Shown piece after piece: positions 8,462 through 16,253 of a DNA stretch of 64,000 nt. Position 1 is the first letter of the stretch. Each line of letters opens with the position of its first letter. The stretch is from assembly GCF_003003265.1 (NCBI RefSeq), contig NZ_PVTL01000001.1, positions 620,001 to 684,000 of the forward strand, read 5' to 3'. Origin of the DNA: Glaciihabitans tibetensis. GTDB lineage: Bacteria; Actinomycetota; Actinomycetes; Actinomycetales; Microbacteriaceae. The position numbers and the translations under genes are program-made. The notes beneath the pieces were generated by a model that saw only the letters and a program-made list of their open reading frames with translations, ran no database searches and was not told where the DNA came from.

Positions 8462-9106
8462 TCAGGCGCCGGCAGAACTGACTGCGTCGCGCGACTCGAG
8501 AGCGTTCTGCTGCTCGATGTCGTCCGTGCCGCAGGCAAGCGACAGCTCGTCGATCGGATCGTCGAATGCGATCAGCTCCAGCGACCCGTCGGCGATGCGC
8601 ACGCTGTGGATCGATCCGTTGGTGATCGTTCCGTGCGCATTGTCCGGTTCGATCGCGCTCAACACCGCGCGAATCACCCCGCCGTGGCTTACGACGATGA
8701 CGTTCTCACCCGGGTGCTCGGCAGCGATGCTGAGCAGCGCGGGAACGACCCGCTCCATCACCTCGTCCCGGCTCTCCCGACCGGGAACTTCCTCGCCGTC
8801 CGGAAACCGGGTGTCGACCTCCCGGTGATCGAGGCCCTCCGCTGCGCCGTAGCCGCGCTCGACGAGGGTGTCCCGGGTGGTGGGCGCGGCGAGGCCGGTC
8901 TCGCGGGCGATGATGCTCGCCGTCTCGTAGGCCCGGGAGAGCGGGCTGGAGATGATTGCGTCCCACTCGCGGCGGGCGAGCAGTGCACCGGTGGTGGCTG
9001 CCTGGGCCCGTCCGGTGTCGTTGAGTGGAATGTCCGTGCTGCCCTGGATGCGGCGCGCGCGGTTCCAATCGGTCTCACCGTGGCGAACGAGGTAGAGGTT
9101 GGTCAT
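8462..9106 (-). CDS. Histidine phosphatase family protein (phosphoglycerate mutase-like)
   Basis: Phosphoryl-transfer enzyme of 214 residues. The phospho-acceptor His is in LVRHGETDWN at residues 6-15, IQGSTDIPLNDTG is the conserved substrate loop, SSPLSRAYETA carries the second Arg, and a distal VVSHGGVIRAV provides the second catalytic His. The length and motifs fit the cofactor-dependent broad-specificity phosphatases (GpmB/CobC-like), not true phosphoglycerate mutase. It converges with the glycosyltransferase gene, 9 bp from its stop, and lies 49 bp downstream of the sirtuin gene in the same direction. The substrate is unknown. Confidence 0.88.
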   Translation of the reverse strand: MTNLYLVRHGETDWNRARRIQGSTDIPLNDTGRAQAATTGALLARREWDAIISSPLSRAYETASIIARETGLAAPTTRDTLVERGYGAAEGLDHREVDTRFPDGEEVPGRESRDEVMERVVPALLSIAAEHPGENVIVVSHGGVIRAVLSAIEPDNAHGTITNGSIHSVRIADGSLELIAFDDPIDELSLACGTDDIEQQNALESRDAVSSAGA

Positions 9107-9155
9107 CGCGCGATCCTTTTCGGGGAACGTCGCCGGCGGGCCTCGGTGCTCGTGT

Positions 9156-10016
9156 TCAGCTCTCGAGTCGCTGCCGCAGTTCGGTCAGCGTTTCGGACGT
9201 TCCCGCATCGATCTTAACCGACGCGCGCGAGTCGCCCTTGGTCACCCCTCGGTTGATGATCACGATCGGGAGTTTGCGGCGGATGGCTTGCTCGAGCAGG
9301 CGGATGCCGGAGTTCACCACGAGCGATGACCCCGCAACGACCAGGGCGTTCGCCGAGGACACCAGAGCGCTGGCTTCGGAGAACTTTTCCTTGGGGATGA
9401 ACTCTCCGAAGAACACGATGTCGGGCTTCAGCGTGCCCTCGCAGACCGTGCATTCGGGGATCACAAAGCGGCCGACATCCCTGATTTCGACGTCGCCGTC
9501 TGGTCCGAGAGCGGATGCATCGGGCTCGGCCAACCAGGGGTTCGACTGGGCGATTCTCAGCGAGATGTCGGTGCGCGCGTAGAGCTGGCCGCAGCGCAGG
9601 CACCGCACGCGGTCCATCGTGCCGTGCAGGTCGACGACCCGACGCGATCCGGCGCGCAAGTGCAATCCGTCGACGTTCTGGGTGATCACGCCGTTGACGT
9701 GACCGGCGAGCTCGAGATCGTAGAGCGCCCTGTGGCCTTCGTTCGGGCGCGCAGCGTCGAAGCGCTCCCAGCCGAGTTGGCTGCCCGCCCAATACCGCTT
9801 GCGATAGTCGAGGTCGGCCAAAAACTGCTGGAAGGTCATCGGAGTGCGCACGGGCGCGCCCTCGCCGCGGTAATCGGGGATACCCGAGTCGGTGCTGACG
9901 CCGGCGCCGGTGAGCACCGCGATCCTGCGGTCACGCAACAGCGCCACCGCTGCGTCGACCTGATCGCTGACGAGAGGGGAAATCGTTGCGGCCGTGGGAG
10001 TGACGGGATGCGTCAT
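9156..10016 (-). CDS. NAD-dependent protein deacylase, sirtuin family
   Basis: Removes acyl groups from lysine using NAD+, releasing nicotinamide. The 286-residue protein has the NAD motif [14 protein letters not shown] at residues 37-50, TQNVDGLH at 112-119, catalytic H131 in VVDLHGTM, and a zinc site of C139/C142 (CLRCG) and C189/C192 (CTVC). The ATG at 10016 is chosen over an upstream ATG at 10115 because AAAGGAG sits 6 nt before it and the sirtuin fold starts soon after. All catalytic and zinc residues are intact. The histidine phosphatase gene follows in the same direction after 49 bp. Confidence 0.93.
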   Translation of the reverse strand: MTHPVTPTAATISPLVSDQVDAAVALLRDRRIAVLTGAGVSTDSGIPDYRGEGAPVRTPMTFQQFLADLDYRKRYWAGSQLGWERFDAARPNEGHRALYDLELAGHVNGVITQNVDGLHLRAGSRRVVDLHGTMDRVRCLRCGQLYARTDISLRIAQSNPWLAEPDASALGPDGDVEIRDVGRFVIPECTVCEGTLKPDIVFFGEFIPKEKFSEASALVSSANALVVAGSSLVVNSGIRLLEQAIRRKLPIVIINRGVTKGDSRASVKIDAGTSETLTELRQRLES

Positions 10017-10132
10017 CCGAACTCCTTTGAGTGTGTCGAGGTGCGACCCCCAGCTTAAGCCCGCGAATTTTCCGATATGTTTCCGGGGGCTGGAAGTGTT
10101 GCTCCGCCTACGCACAATCGGAAGCTGTTCAG

Positions 10133-10945
10133 ATGCACCTCGTACCCGTGACCGACCTGTCCGACGAGGGACTCGCCGACTACTCTCGCCTCACCGATGT
10201 ATCACTGCGGCGGGTGTCGGAGCCCGCGGGCGGACTGTACATCGCAGAGTCGAGCAAGGTGATCCAGCGCGCTCTTGCCGCAGGTCACCAGCCGCGATCG
10301 GTGTTGCTTCAGGAGAAGTGGCTCCCAGAAATGGCGGCGATCCTGGCCGACTTCGACGGCCCGATTTACGTCGGAGAGTCCGCGCTCCTCGAGAAACTCA
10401 CGGGGTATCACATGCACCGGGGCGCACTCGCCGCGATGCACCGGCCGCCGCTGCGCTCGGTTGCCGACGTTGTGGCGGGCGCACGACGAATTGTTGTGCT
10501 CGAGGACATCGTCGACCACACCAATGTGGGCGCGATATTTCGCTCCGTCGCGGGTCTCGGGGCGGATGCCGTGTTGATCACCCCTCGCTGTGCCGACCCG
10601 CTCTATCGCCGCAGCGTTCGGGTCAGCATGGGCACGGTTCTGCAGGTCCCGTGGACGCGTCTGCCCGACTGGCCGGAGGCAGCGGACGTGCTGAAGAACC
10701 TCGGTTTTCACCTTGCGGCGCTCGCTCTCGATGACACCGCCGTGGAGCTCGACACGTTCGTTGCGAGCGCGCCCGAGCGAGTCGCCCTGCTTCTCGGAAC
10801 CGAGGGAGACGGACTCAGCCGGGATGCCCAGCGCCTCGCAGACACCATCGTGACGATTCCGATGCTGCACGGCGTCGATTCACTGAACGTCGCGTCGGCC
10901 AGCGCTGTCGCGCTGTATGCCCTCAGCCCCCAGCGTCGCGGGTGA
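10133..10945 (+). CDS. SpoU/TrmH-family RNA 2'-O-methyltransferase
   Basis: S-adenosylmethionine-dependent methyltransferase with a trefoil-knot SPOUT fold. In 270 residues it shows motif 1 EDIVDHTNVGAIFR (N131, R137), motif 2 LLLGTEGDGLS, and motif 3 IPMLHGVDSLNVASASAVAL. The N-terminal third, with LYIAESSKVIQRAL, is the RNA-binding substrate domain. The ATG at 10133 has no clear ribosome site; the frame is open upstream to 10031 but the protein family starts close to this Met. It is divergent from the sirtuin gene. The RNA target (rRNA or tRNA nucleotide) cannot be told. Confidence 0.9.
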   Translation: MHLVPVTDLSDEGLADYSRLTDVSLRRVSEPAGGLYIAESSKVIQRALAAGHQPRSVLLQEKWLPEMAAILADFDGPIYVGESALLEKLTGYHMHRGALAAMHRPPLRSVADVVAGARRIVVLEDIVDHTNVGAIFRSVAGLGADAVLITPRCADPLYRRSVRVSMGTVLQVPWTRLPDWPEAADVLKNLGFHLAALALDDTAVELDTFVASAPERVALLLGTEGDGLSRDAQRLADTIVTIPMLHGVDSLNVASASAVALYALSPQRRG

Positions 10946-11006
10946 CGTCGCCCCGGATCATCCGCCTCGTTGATCGATCTGCCAGAAGCGTGAACTGTGG
11001 GCTGGC

Positions 11007-11012
11007 TATCAT
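11007..11012 (+). promoter_or_regulatory. -10 element of a probable leaderless promoter
   Basis: TATCAT is followed by 6 nt and the GTG at 11019 of the carboxypeptidase gene, with no ribosome site between. This supports the GTG over an out-of-frame ATG at 11011. Confidence 0.5.
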
Positions 11013-11018
11013 GGCCGA

Positions 11019-12260
11019 GTGCCTTCTCCAGAACACCCGCTGAACCGCAAGAAGATCTACCGTCGTCGGCGTACCGTCCTTTTCAGTACCGCAGTGGTGG
11101 TGCTTGCCGCGGGTGTGTACCTTCCGACCACGCTCCTTGCACCGCTCGAGGTGGTCTCTGCCGAGCTCGCCACGTACACTCCACCCGTCGCGGCGGCGGC
11201 GCAGGTCGCCGTGCCGGCCTACGGGGCCAGCGGAATTGCGATGGTCGGCACCGAGGGATTGCTCGCATCCGGCGGAAACACCGCACCCCTGCCGATCGCG
11301 TCGGTTACGAAGGTCGTCACCGCGCTCGTGGTGCTGAACGCGAAACCCCTGGCGTCGGGCGAGGAGGGCGAGGACATCGCTTTCACTTCCGCAGACGTGC
11401 AGATTTACAACGACTACCTGGCCGACAACGGCAGCGTGAAGCCGGTGGCGGCGGGCGAGGTGCTGACGCAGCGCGAGGTGCTTGAACTGATGCTCGTCGG
11501 GTCCGCGAACAATTACGCCCGGTCGCTGGTGAACTGGGCGTTCGGTTCTGAAGCCGAGTACGCCGCTGCCGCGGCAACGTGGCTGACCGAGCATGGCATG
11601 ACGTCGACATCGATTGTCGACTCGACGGGAATGTCCCCGCTGAACACCAGCACTCCGACCGACCTCGTTGCCCTCGGCGGACTCGCCCTGGCGGATCCGA
11701 CCGTCGCCGAGATCGTGTCACAGAAGAGCGTGACGGTGCCGGATGTCGGGTCGCTGAGCAACACCAACAGCCTGCTGGGAGTGGACGGCATCGACGGCAT
11801 CAAAACCGGCACCCTGGATGAGGCCGGAGCTTGCCTGTTGTTCTCCGCGGATGTACTCGTGGAGGACCAGACGGTCACCCTCGTGGGCGTTGTGCTGGGT
11901 GGCGAGGATCACGACACCATTGACGCAGCGGTGCGGGAGCTCATTTCTGGAGTGATCTCCGGGTTCCACAAGGTAACGCTGACCACGGCGGGGGAGAGTT
12001 TCGGCGCGTACTCGACGGCGTGGGGCGAAACCACGACCGCCGTTGCCAGCGAGGACAGCTCCGTCGTTGTGTGGTCCGACACGCCCGTAACCGCGACGGT
12101 TGCCACCGATCCGATTACGGTCGTCACGGAGGGCAGCAATGTGGGAACGGTGACCTTTGTGGCCGGAAGTCAGCAGGTATCCGTTCCGTTGACCGCGACG
12201 ACGACGATCGAAGACCCCGGGGCCTGGTGGCGCATCACCCATCCTGAGGAACTTTTCTAA
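11019..12260 (+). CDS. D-alanyl-D-alanine carboxypeptidase (peptidase S11)
   Basis: Penicillin-binding protein that trims the terminal D-Ala from peptidoglycan peptides outside the membrane. The 413-residue protein has a basic N-terminus (RKKIYRRRR) and a hydrophobic anchor or signal at about residues 19-42. The catalytic SxxK is SVTK at 95-98, the second motif is SAN in VGSANNYA, and the third is KTGT in GIDGIKTGTLDEAG. After the catalytic domain comes a beta-rich tail of about 100 residues ending in TIEDPGAWWRITHPEELF, typical of S11 enzymes that need a C-terminal platform. The GTG at 11019 sits 6 nt after a -10 box. Confidence 0.92.
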   Translation: MPSPEHPLNRKKIYRRRRTVLFSTAVVVLAAGVYLPTTLLAPLEVVSAELATYTPPVAAAAQVAVPAYGASGIAMVGTEGLLASGGNTAPLPIASVTKVVTALVVLNAKPLASGEEGEDIAFTSADVQIYNDYLADNGSVKPVAAGEVLTQREVLELMLVGSANNYARSLVNWAFGSEAEYAAAAATWLTEHGMTSTSIVDSTGMSPLNTSTPTDLVALGGLALADPTVAEIVSQKSVTVPDVGSLSNTNSLLGVDGIDGIKTGTLDEAGACLLFSADVLVEDQTVTLVGVVLGGEDHDTIDAAVRELISGVISGFHKVTLTTAGESFGAYSTAWGETTTAVASEDSSVVVWSDTPVTATVATDPITVVTEGSNVGTVTFVAGSQQVSVPLTATTTIEDPGAWWRITHPEELF

Positions 12261-12358
12261 CCAGAGATTCCCAGTTTTTCGCTTTATGCTGAACACATCT
12301 ACACCGAGCATCCGCTCCCTCCCACGGCTGGGAAGTCGACCCAAATTTCAGGGGTATC

Positions 12359-13456
12359 GTGTCGAGCTTGAATCCCGCCGCGCCAGCGCCACGCATCATC
12401 AAGACCGGACAACGGGGGCTCACCAATCCCACCTCGGAGTTCTCAGCCCTGCTGAGCACCATTCGTGAGGCCGGACTGCTGCACCGCACGCGGACGTTCT
12501 ACATCATCAACTTCGCTGTGATCACGCTCGCCATGGCCGGAGCCTGGGTCGGATTCGCACTCCTCGGCGACAGCTGGTTCCAGCTGATAATCGCGGGCGT
12601 TCTCGGCGTTCTGTTCACCCAGTACGCTTTCGTGGCCCACGAGGCCGCGCACCGCCAAGTCTTCACCTCCGGTAAGGCGAACGACACCGCCGGCAGGATT
12701 GTCGCCGACTTGCTCGTGGGCATCAGCTACTCATGGTGGATGACGAAGCACACGCGCCATCACGCGAACCCGAACACCGTCGGCAAAGACCCCGACATCG
12801 AGCCCGACTTCATCATCTTCCAGGAGGAGCACGCCCGCGGCCTCAAGGGCGTCACAAAGTTGATCGCCCAGCGCCAGGGCTGGATCTTTTTCCCCGCGCT
12901 CACGCTGGAGGGATTCAACCTCCACATGCAGGCGTTCAAGACGGTCTTCAGCCCGGGCAAGGTCGACAAGCGCTGGCTGGAAATCACTCTGCTGCTCGTA
13001 CGCAACATCGGGTACATCGCCGTCATCTTCGCGTTCCTGCCCGTCGGAATGGCCTTTGCCTTCATCGGAGTGCAGCTCGCCGTCTTCGGTGTCTACATGG
13101 GCGCATCGTTCGCCCCGAACCACAAGGGAATGCCCCAGATCGCCAAGGACAGCCGCGTCGACTTTCTCCGTCGCCAGGTGCTCACCAGCCGCAACATCCG
13201 GGGTGGCTTCGGCATGAACATCTTTATGGGTGGCCTCAACTACCAGATCGAGCACCACCTGTTCCCGAGCATGCCCCGGCCGCACCTGCGTCGCGCTGGC
13301 AACATTGTGCGCGAGTACTGCGAAGCCAAGGGAATCCTGTACACCCAGGCCAGCCTGCTGGAGTCCTACGGAATCGTGATCGCGTACCTCAACCGTGTTG
13401 GCCTGGCCGCGCGTGATCCGTTCGACTGCCCCGCCGCTTCCGGGTTCGGTCGCTAG
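12359..13456 (+). CDS. Membrane fatty acid desaturase (acyl-CoA/acyl-lipid desaturase)
   Basis: Di-iron membrane enzyme that inserts a double bond into acyl chains. The 365-residue protein has the three His boxes: HEAAH at residues 94-98, HTRHH at 131-135, and QIEHH in the C-terminal third before LFPSMPRPHL. Hydrophobic segments lie at about 47-70, 75-95 and 205-245. The start is GTG with AGGGG 6 nt upstream. The Q-I-E-H-H third box is shared with front-end and DesA3-like desaturases. It is monocistronic; a role in adjusting membrane fluidity at low temperature is likely from family knowledge. Confidence 0.9.
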   Translation: MSSLNPAAPAPRIIKTGQRGLTNPTSEFSALLSTIREAGLLHRTRTFYIINFAVITLAMAGAWVGFALLGDSWFQLIIAGVLGVLFTQYAFVAHEAAHRQVFTSGKANDTAGRIVADLLVGISYSWWMTKHTRHHANPNTVGKDPDIEPDFIIFQEEHARGLKGVTKLIAQRQGWIFFPALTLEGFNLHMQAFKTVFSPGKVDKRWLEITLLLVRNIGYIAVIFAFLPVGMAFAFIGVQLAVFGVYMGASFAPNHKGMPQIAKDSRVDFLRRQVLTSRNIRGGFGMNIFMGGLNYQIEHHLFPSMPRPHLRRAGNIVREYCEAKGILYTQASLLESYGIVIAYLNRVGLAARDPFDCPAASGFGR

Positions 13457-13492
13457 CAGGTCCTCGCCGCTCGTTGGACGGCGCGTCGGCTG

Positions 13493-14290
13493 TTAGTCGG
13501 ACGGCGGGTCGCCCGGGAGTGCCTGCTCGGGGAATCCGGGCCGTTTCGCGACCACCAGGTCTCCCGAGGACTGGTGTCGCATCCGGCGCATCACCCAGGG
13601 CATAAGGTGTTCCCGCGCCCAGCCGATGTCTTCCACCCGCGCATGGCGCCAGGTCGCCCGCGGCAGCGGCTCCGGAGCGAAGGGCTCGAGGTCGTTCTCG
13701 ACGCCGAGCGCAGCCAGTACCATTCGGGCGACCGTGTGGTGGCCCACTGCCGAGAAGTGCAGGCGATCAGGCGCCCACATTCGTGCGTCACGCAATTCGC
13801 TCAGCGCCCACATGTCTGCGATGACCGCGTCGTGCCGAAGCGCGATGGAGCGAAGGTTCTCGTTGTAAATCGCGACTTTGCCGCGCGATCGGCCGAGTAC
13901 CGGCGTCATCCCAATATCCGGTCCAGTGAACAGAACAACGGTCGCGCCGTTCGAGCGCAGCCGACTGACCGCGCCGTCGAGCCGGGACGAAATTTCGTCC
14001 GGATCGGTTCCGGGCCGGATGATGTCGTTGCCGCCGGCCGAGATGGTGATGAGATCGGGATGTAGTTCCAGGGCCGGGTCGATCTGTTCATCGATCACCT
14101 GTTGTAGCAGGCGCCCCCGGATCGCGAGGTTGGCGTAGGCGAAGTCGGTCGTCTGAAGGCTGAGAACTTCTGCGACGCGATCGGCCCATCCACGAAAGCC
14201 GCCCGGACTTTCGGGCTCCGGGTCGCCAATGCCCTCGGTAAAGGAATCGCCAATGGCGACGTAGCGGGTCCACGGATGTTGCATAGTCAT
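13493..14290 (-). CDS. SGNH/GDSL hydrolase
   Basis: Esterase/lipase of the SGNH clan, 265 residues. Block I is AIGDSFTEG with nucleophile S16, block II has the Gly in NLAIRGRLL, block III has SAGGNDI with the oxyanion Asn, and block V is APDRLHFSAVGH with the catalytic Asp and His. No signal peptide is seen, so it is probably cytoplasmic. About 70 residues follow the catalytic core and include RRMRHQSSG, a basic patch. Two Met codons, at 14290 and 14284, could start the protein. It converges with the desaturase gene. Confidence 0.9.
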   Translation of the reverse strand: MTMQHPWTRYVAIGDSFTEGIGDPEPESPGGFRGWADRVAEVLSLQTTDFAYANLAIRGRLLQQVIDEQIDPALELHPDLITISAGGNDIIRPGTDPDEISSRLDGAVSRLRSNGATVVLFTGPDIGMTPVLGRSRGKVAIYNENLRSIALRHDAVIADMWALSELRDARMWAPDRLHFSAVGHHTVARMVLAALGVENDLEPFAPEPLPRATWRHARVEDIGWAREHLMPWVMRRMRHQSSGDLVVAKRPGFPEQALPGDPPSD

Positions 14291-14442
14291 GATTCCAGTG
14301 TGTCGGATTCCAGAGTTTTCTGCAGCCTGCGCAAAATCCCGAACCGGAGGAGCGCGATCTCACCCTCGACACTCTGTCGGTCAAAACAGCAGGTGAGGAG
14401 AGGGGCAGAAGTCAAGCCCCGGCCAACTTCGGCGCGTTATGT

Positions 14443-14469
14443 CCCCCGAACGGGGGGCATCGCTAGGGT
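14443..14469 (+). promoter_or_regulatory. Promoter of the YeaQ-like gene overlapped by a palindrome
   Basis: CCCCCG AA CGGGGG at 14443-14456 is a perfect 6-bp inverted repeat. It ends 7 nt before TAGGGT (14464-14469), a plausible -10 box, so it would sit across the spacer and -35 position. That is where a repressor or anti-terminator structure would act. The 5' leader would be about 50 nt. Confidence 0.4.
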
Positions 14470-14524
14470 TGTTTTGTTGGGACCGATACTCGGTTTGCGG
14501 TAATGACGGCGCAGGGAGTTCGTG

Positions 14525-14791
14525 ATGGGTATCTTCGGCTGGATAATTCTCGGGTTGATCGCGGGAGCGATCGCGAAGGCTCTCCTGCCGGGTACCCAGG
14601 GCGGCGGGTGGGTCATCACCCTGATCCTCGGCGTCGTTGGCGCCCTTCTTGGTGGTTTTCTCGGTAGCGTGCTGTTCGATGTGGACCTTGGCGGGTTCTT
14701 TGACATCCGCACGTGGCTGTTGGCGATCGGCGGGTCGATCGTGGTGCTGCTGATTTACGGGCTCGTTACCAGAGGCAGTCGGAGCACATGA
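14525..14791 (+). CDS. GlsB/YeaQ/YmgE family stress-response membrane protein
   Basis: Small integral membrane protein of 88 residues with three hydrophobic spans (about 2-20, 27-50 and 58-80) and the glycine-rich signature LIAGAIAKALLPGTQGGG. This matches the transglycosylase-associated family, whose members rise in stress and stationary phase; the biochemical role is unknown. The ATG at 14525 follows AGGGAG with 6-nt spacing and is preferred to the adjoining GTG at 14522. A palindromic promoter lies upstream and a terminator hairpin at 14874, so it is monocistronic. Confidence 0.85.
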   Translation: MGIFGWIILGLIAGAIAKALLPGTQGGGWVITLILGVVGALLGGFLGSVLFDVDLGGFFDIRTWLLAIGGSIVVLLIYGLVTRGSRST

Positions 14792-14873
14792 CCGCGCTGT
14801 CTCGTGCAGGACGGGAATGCGGTAGATGAGGTGGGGGGACGTCATTTCGGGATGACGCCAGCCCCCATCCAGG

Positions 14874-14911
14874 ACGAGGGACGATGTGGATATCCGCATC
14901 GTCCCTCGTTA
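14874..14911 (+). terminator. Intrinsic-terminator-like hairpin
   Basis: ACGAGGGACGATG at 14874-14886 pairs perfectly with 14897-14909, with a short extension inside the loop, and is followed by TTATTTCTCGTCTT. It lies 83 nt past the YeaQ-like gene and 78 nt before dinB. Confidence 0.75.
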
Positions 14912-14988
14912 TTTCTCGTCTTATCTGGCGGTTGTCGAACTGTCGAGTTCTGCCGCCAATTGACGGTGGTGCCTGCGAAACTGGCAGG

Positions 14989-16221
14989 GTGAGTAAACAA
15001 GACGGCAGCGGGCGGCAGGTGACCACCAACTTCGTCGACGATGGGCGCGCAAGTATCATGCACGTCGACATGGATGCCTTCTTCGCCTCCGTCGAACTCC
15101 TTGAGCGCCCGGACCTTCGCGGTCTTCCGGTCATTGTCGGCCACCGCGGCGCGCGTTCCGTCGTGACCGCCGCGACCTACGAGGCACGCAAATACGGCGT
15201 TAACTCAGCCATGCCCATGGCGCTCGCGCTCCGTCGGTGTCCAGACGCCGTCGTACTCGAGCCCCATTTCGACCGCTACACGCACTACTCCCAGCAGGTG
15301 ATGGCCATCTGTGACGACCTCACTCCGCTCGTCGAAAGACTGGGCATCGACGAGGCGTTTCTCGATGTATCCGGCGCTCGGCGTCTCCTCGGTTCGCCCT
15401 ACGAGGTCGCTACCCTGCTTCGGCGGCGGGTATGGGATGAGACCGGGTTGCGGTGTTCCGTCGGTGTCGCTGCAACCAAGTTCGTGGCGAAACTCGCGTC
15501 GGGGCTGTCGAAGCCGGATGGGCTGCTCGTGGTGCCGCTCGCAGAAACTCTGCAGTTCCTCCACCCGTTACCGATCAGCGCCCTCTGGGGCGTCGGTGCG
15601 AAGACCGAAGAGCATCTGGTGCGACTGGGGCTGCGTACGGTGGCGGATGTCGCGCATACGCCGCTGGTATCCCTGCAGAAGAGTGTCGGCGTCGCCACCG
15701 GAACCAAGCTCCATGAACTCTCCTGGGCTCGCGACCCCCGCTCGGTCACCGTCGGGGGAGAGGAAAAGAGCGTGGGGCACGAGGTAACTTTCGAACACGA
15801 CATCACCGACGCAGCCGTCATTCGCCGCGAGCTGCTGCGGATGAGCGACAAAGTCGCCGTGCGATTGCGGCGCGCCCAGCTCGAGGGTCGCACGGTGGTA
15901 CTCAAGCTGCGTTTCGCGGACTTCAGCACCATCACCCGATCCCGCACGCTGGGGGAGTACACCGACCTCGGGCAAAGGATCTACGACGAAGTCTGTGAAA
16001 TCTACGAGGGTCTGGGCCACCAGTACAGCAGAATCCGTCTGGTCGGGGTCCGCATGGAGCAGCTCGCCCCATCCGGTGGCGGTTCGACGGCACTGTGGGA
16101 CACCGACGAAGGATGGCGCGAAGCAGAAAGCGTGATGGACGCCGTAACCGCGCGATTCGGCAACGGGCTCGTGCAGCGCGCTGCTTTCGTGCAGAAGAAA
16201 CAGACACGCCCGGACGACTGA
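14989..16221 (+). CDS. dinB: DNA polymerase IV (Y-family translesion polymerase)
   Basis: Low-fidelity polymerase that copies across damaged template. The 410-residue protein has HVDMDAFFASVE (metal ligands D27 and D29), GIDEAFLDV with D121/E122, CSVGVAATKFVAKLASGLSK in the palm and fingers, and a C-terminal little-finger domain. All catalytic acids are present. The GTG at 14989 is chosen because homologues begin just before this point; the ribosome site is poor and the frame is open further upstream into the terminator. The helicase gene starts 32 bp downstream. The gene is separate from the imuA'-imuB-dnaE2 cassette 3 kb away. A clear LexA box is not seen at its promoter. Confidence 0.92.
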   Translation: MSKQDGSGRQVTTNFVDDGRASIMHVDMDAFFASVELLERPDLRGLPVIVGHRGARSVVTAATYEARKYGVNSAMPMALALRRCPDAVVLEPHFDRYTHYSQQVMAICDDLTPLVERLGIDEAFLDVSGARRLLGSPYEVATLLRRRVWDETGLRCSVGVAATKFVAKLASGLSKPDGLLVVPLAETLQFLHPLPISALWGVGAKTEEHLVRLGLRTVADVAHTPLVSLQKSVGVATGTKLHELSWARDPRSVTVGGEEKSVGHEVTFEHDITDAAVIRRELLRMSDKVAVRLRRAQLEGRTVVLKLRFADFSTITRSRTLGEYTDLGQRIYDEVCEIYEGLGHQYSRIRLVGVRMEQLAPSGGGSTALWDTDEGWREAESVMDAVTARFGNGLVQRAAFVQKKQTRPDD

Positions 16222-16253
16222 CACGGGTCGGGCATTGTCGGACGCTGCGGGTA

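Noticed and set aside
14935-14950. SOS-like sequence TCGAACTGTCGAGTTC before dinB
   Set aside because: The half sites GAAC and GTTC are 6 nt apart, not 4, so the symmetry needed for LexA is wrong.
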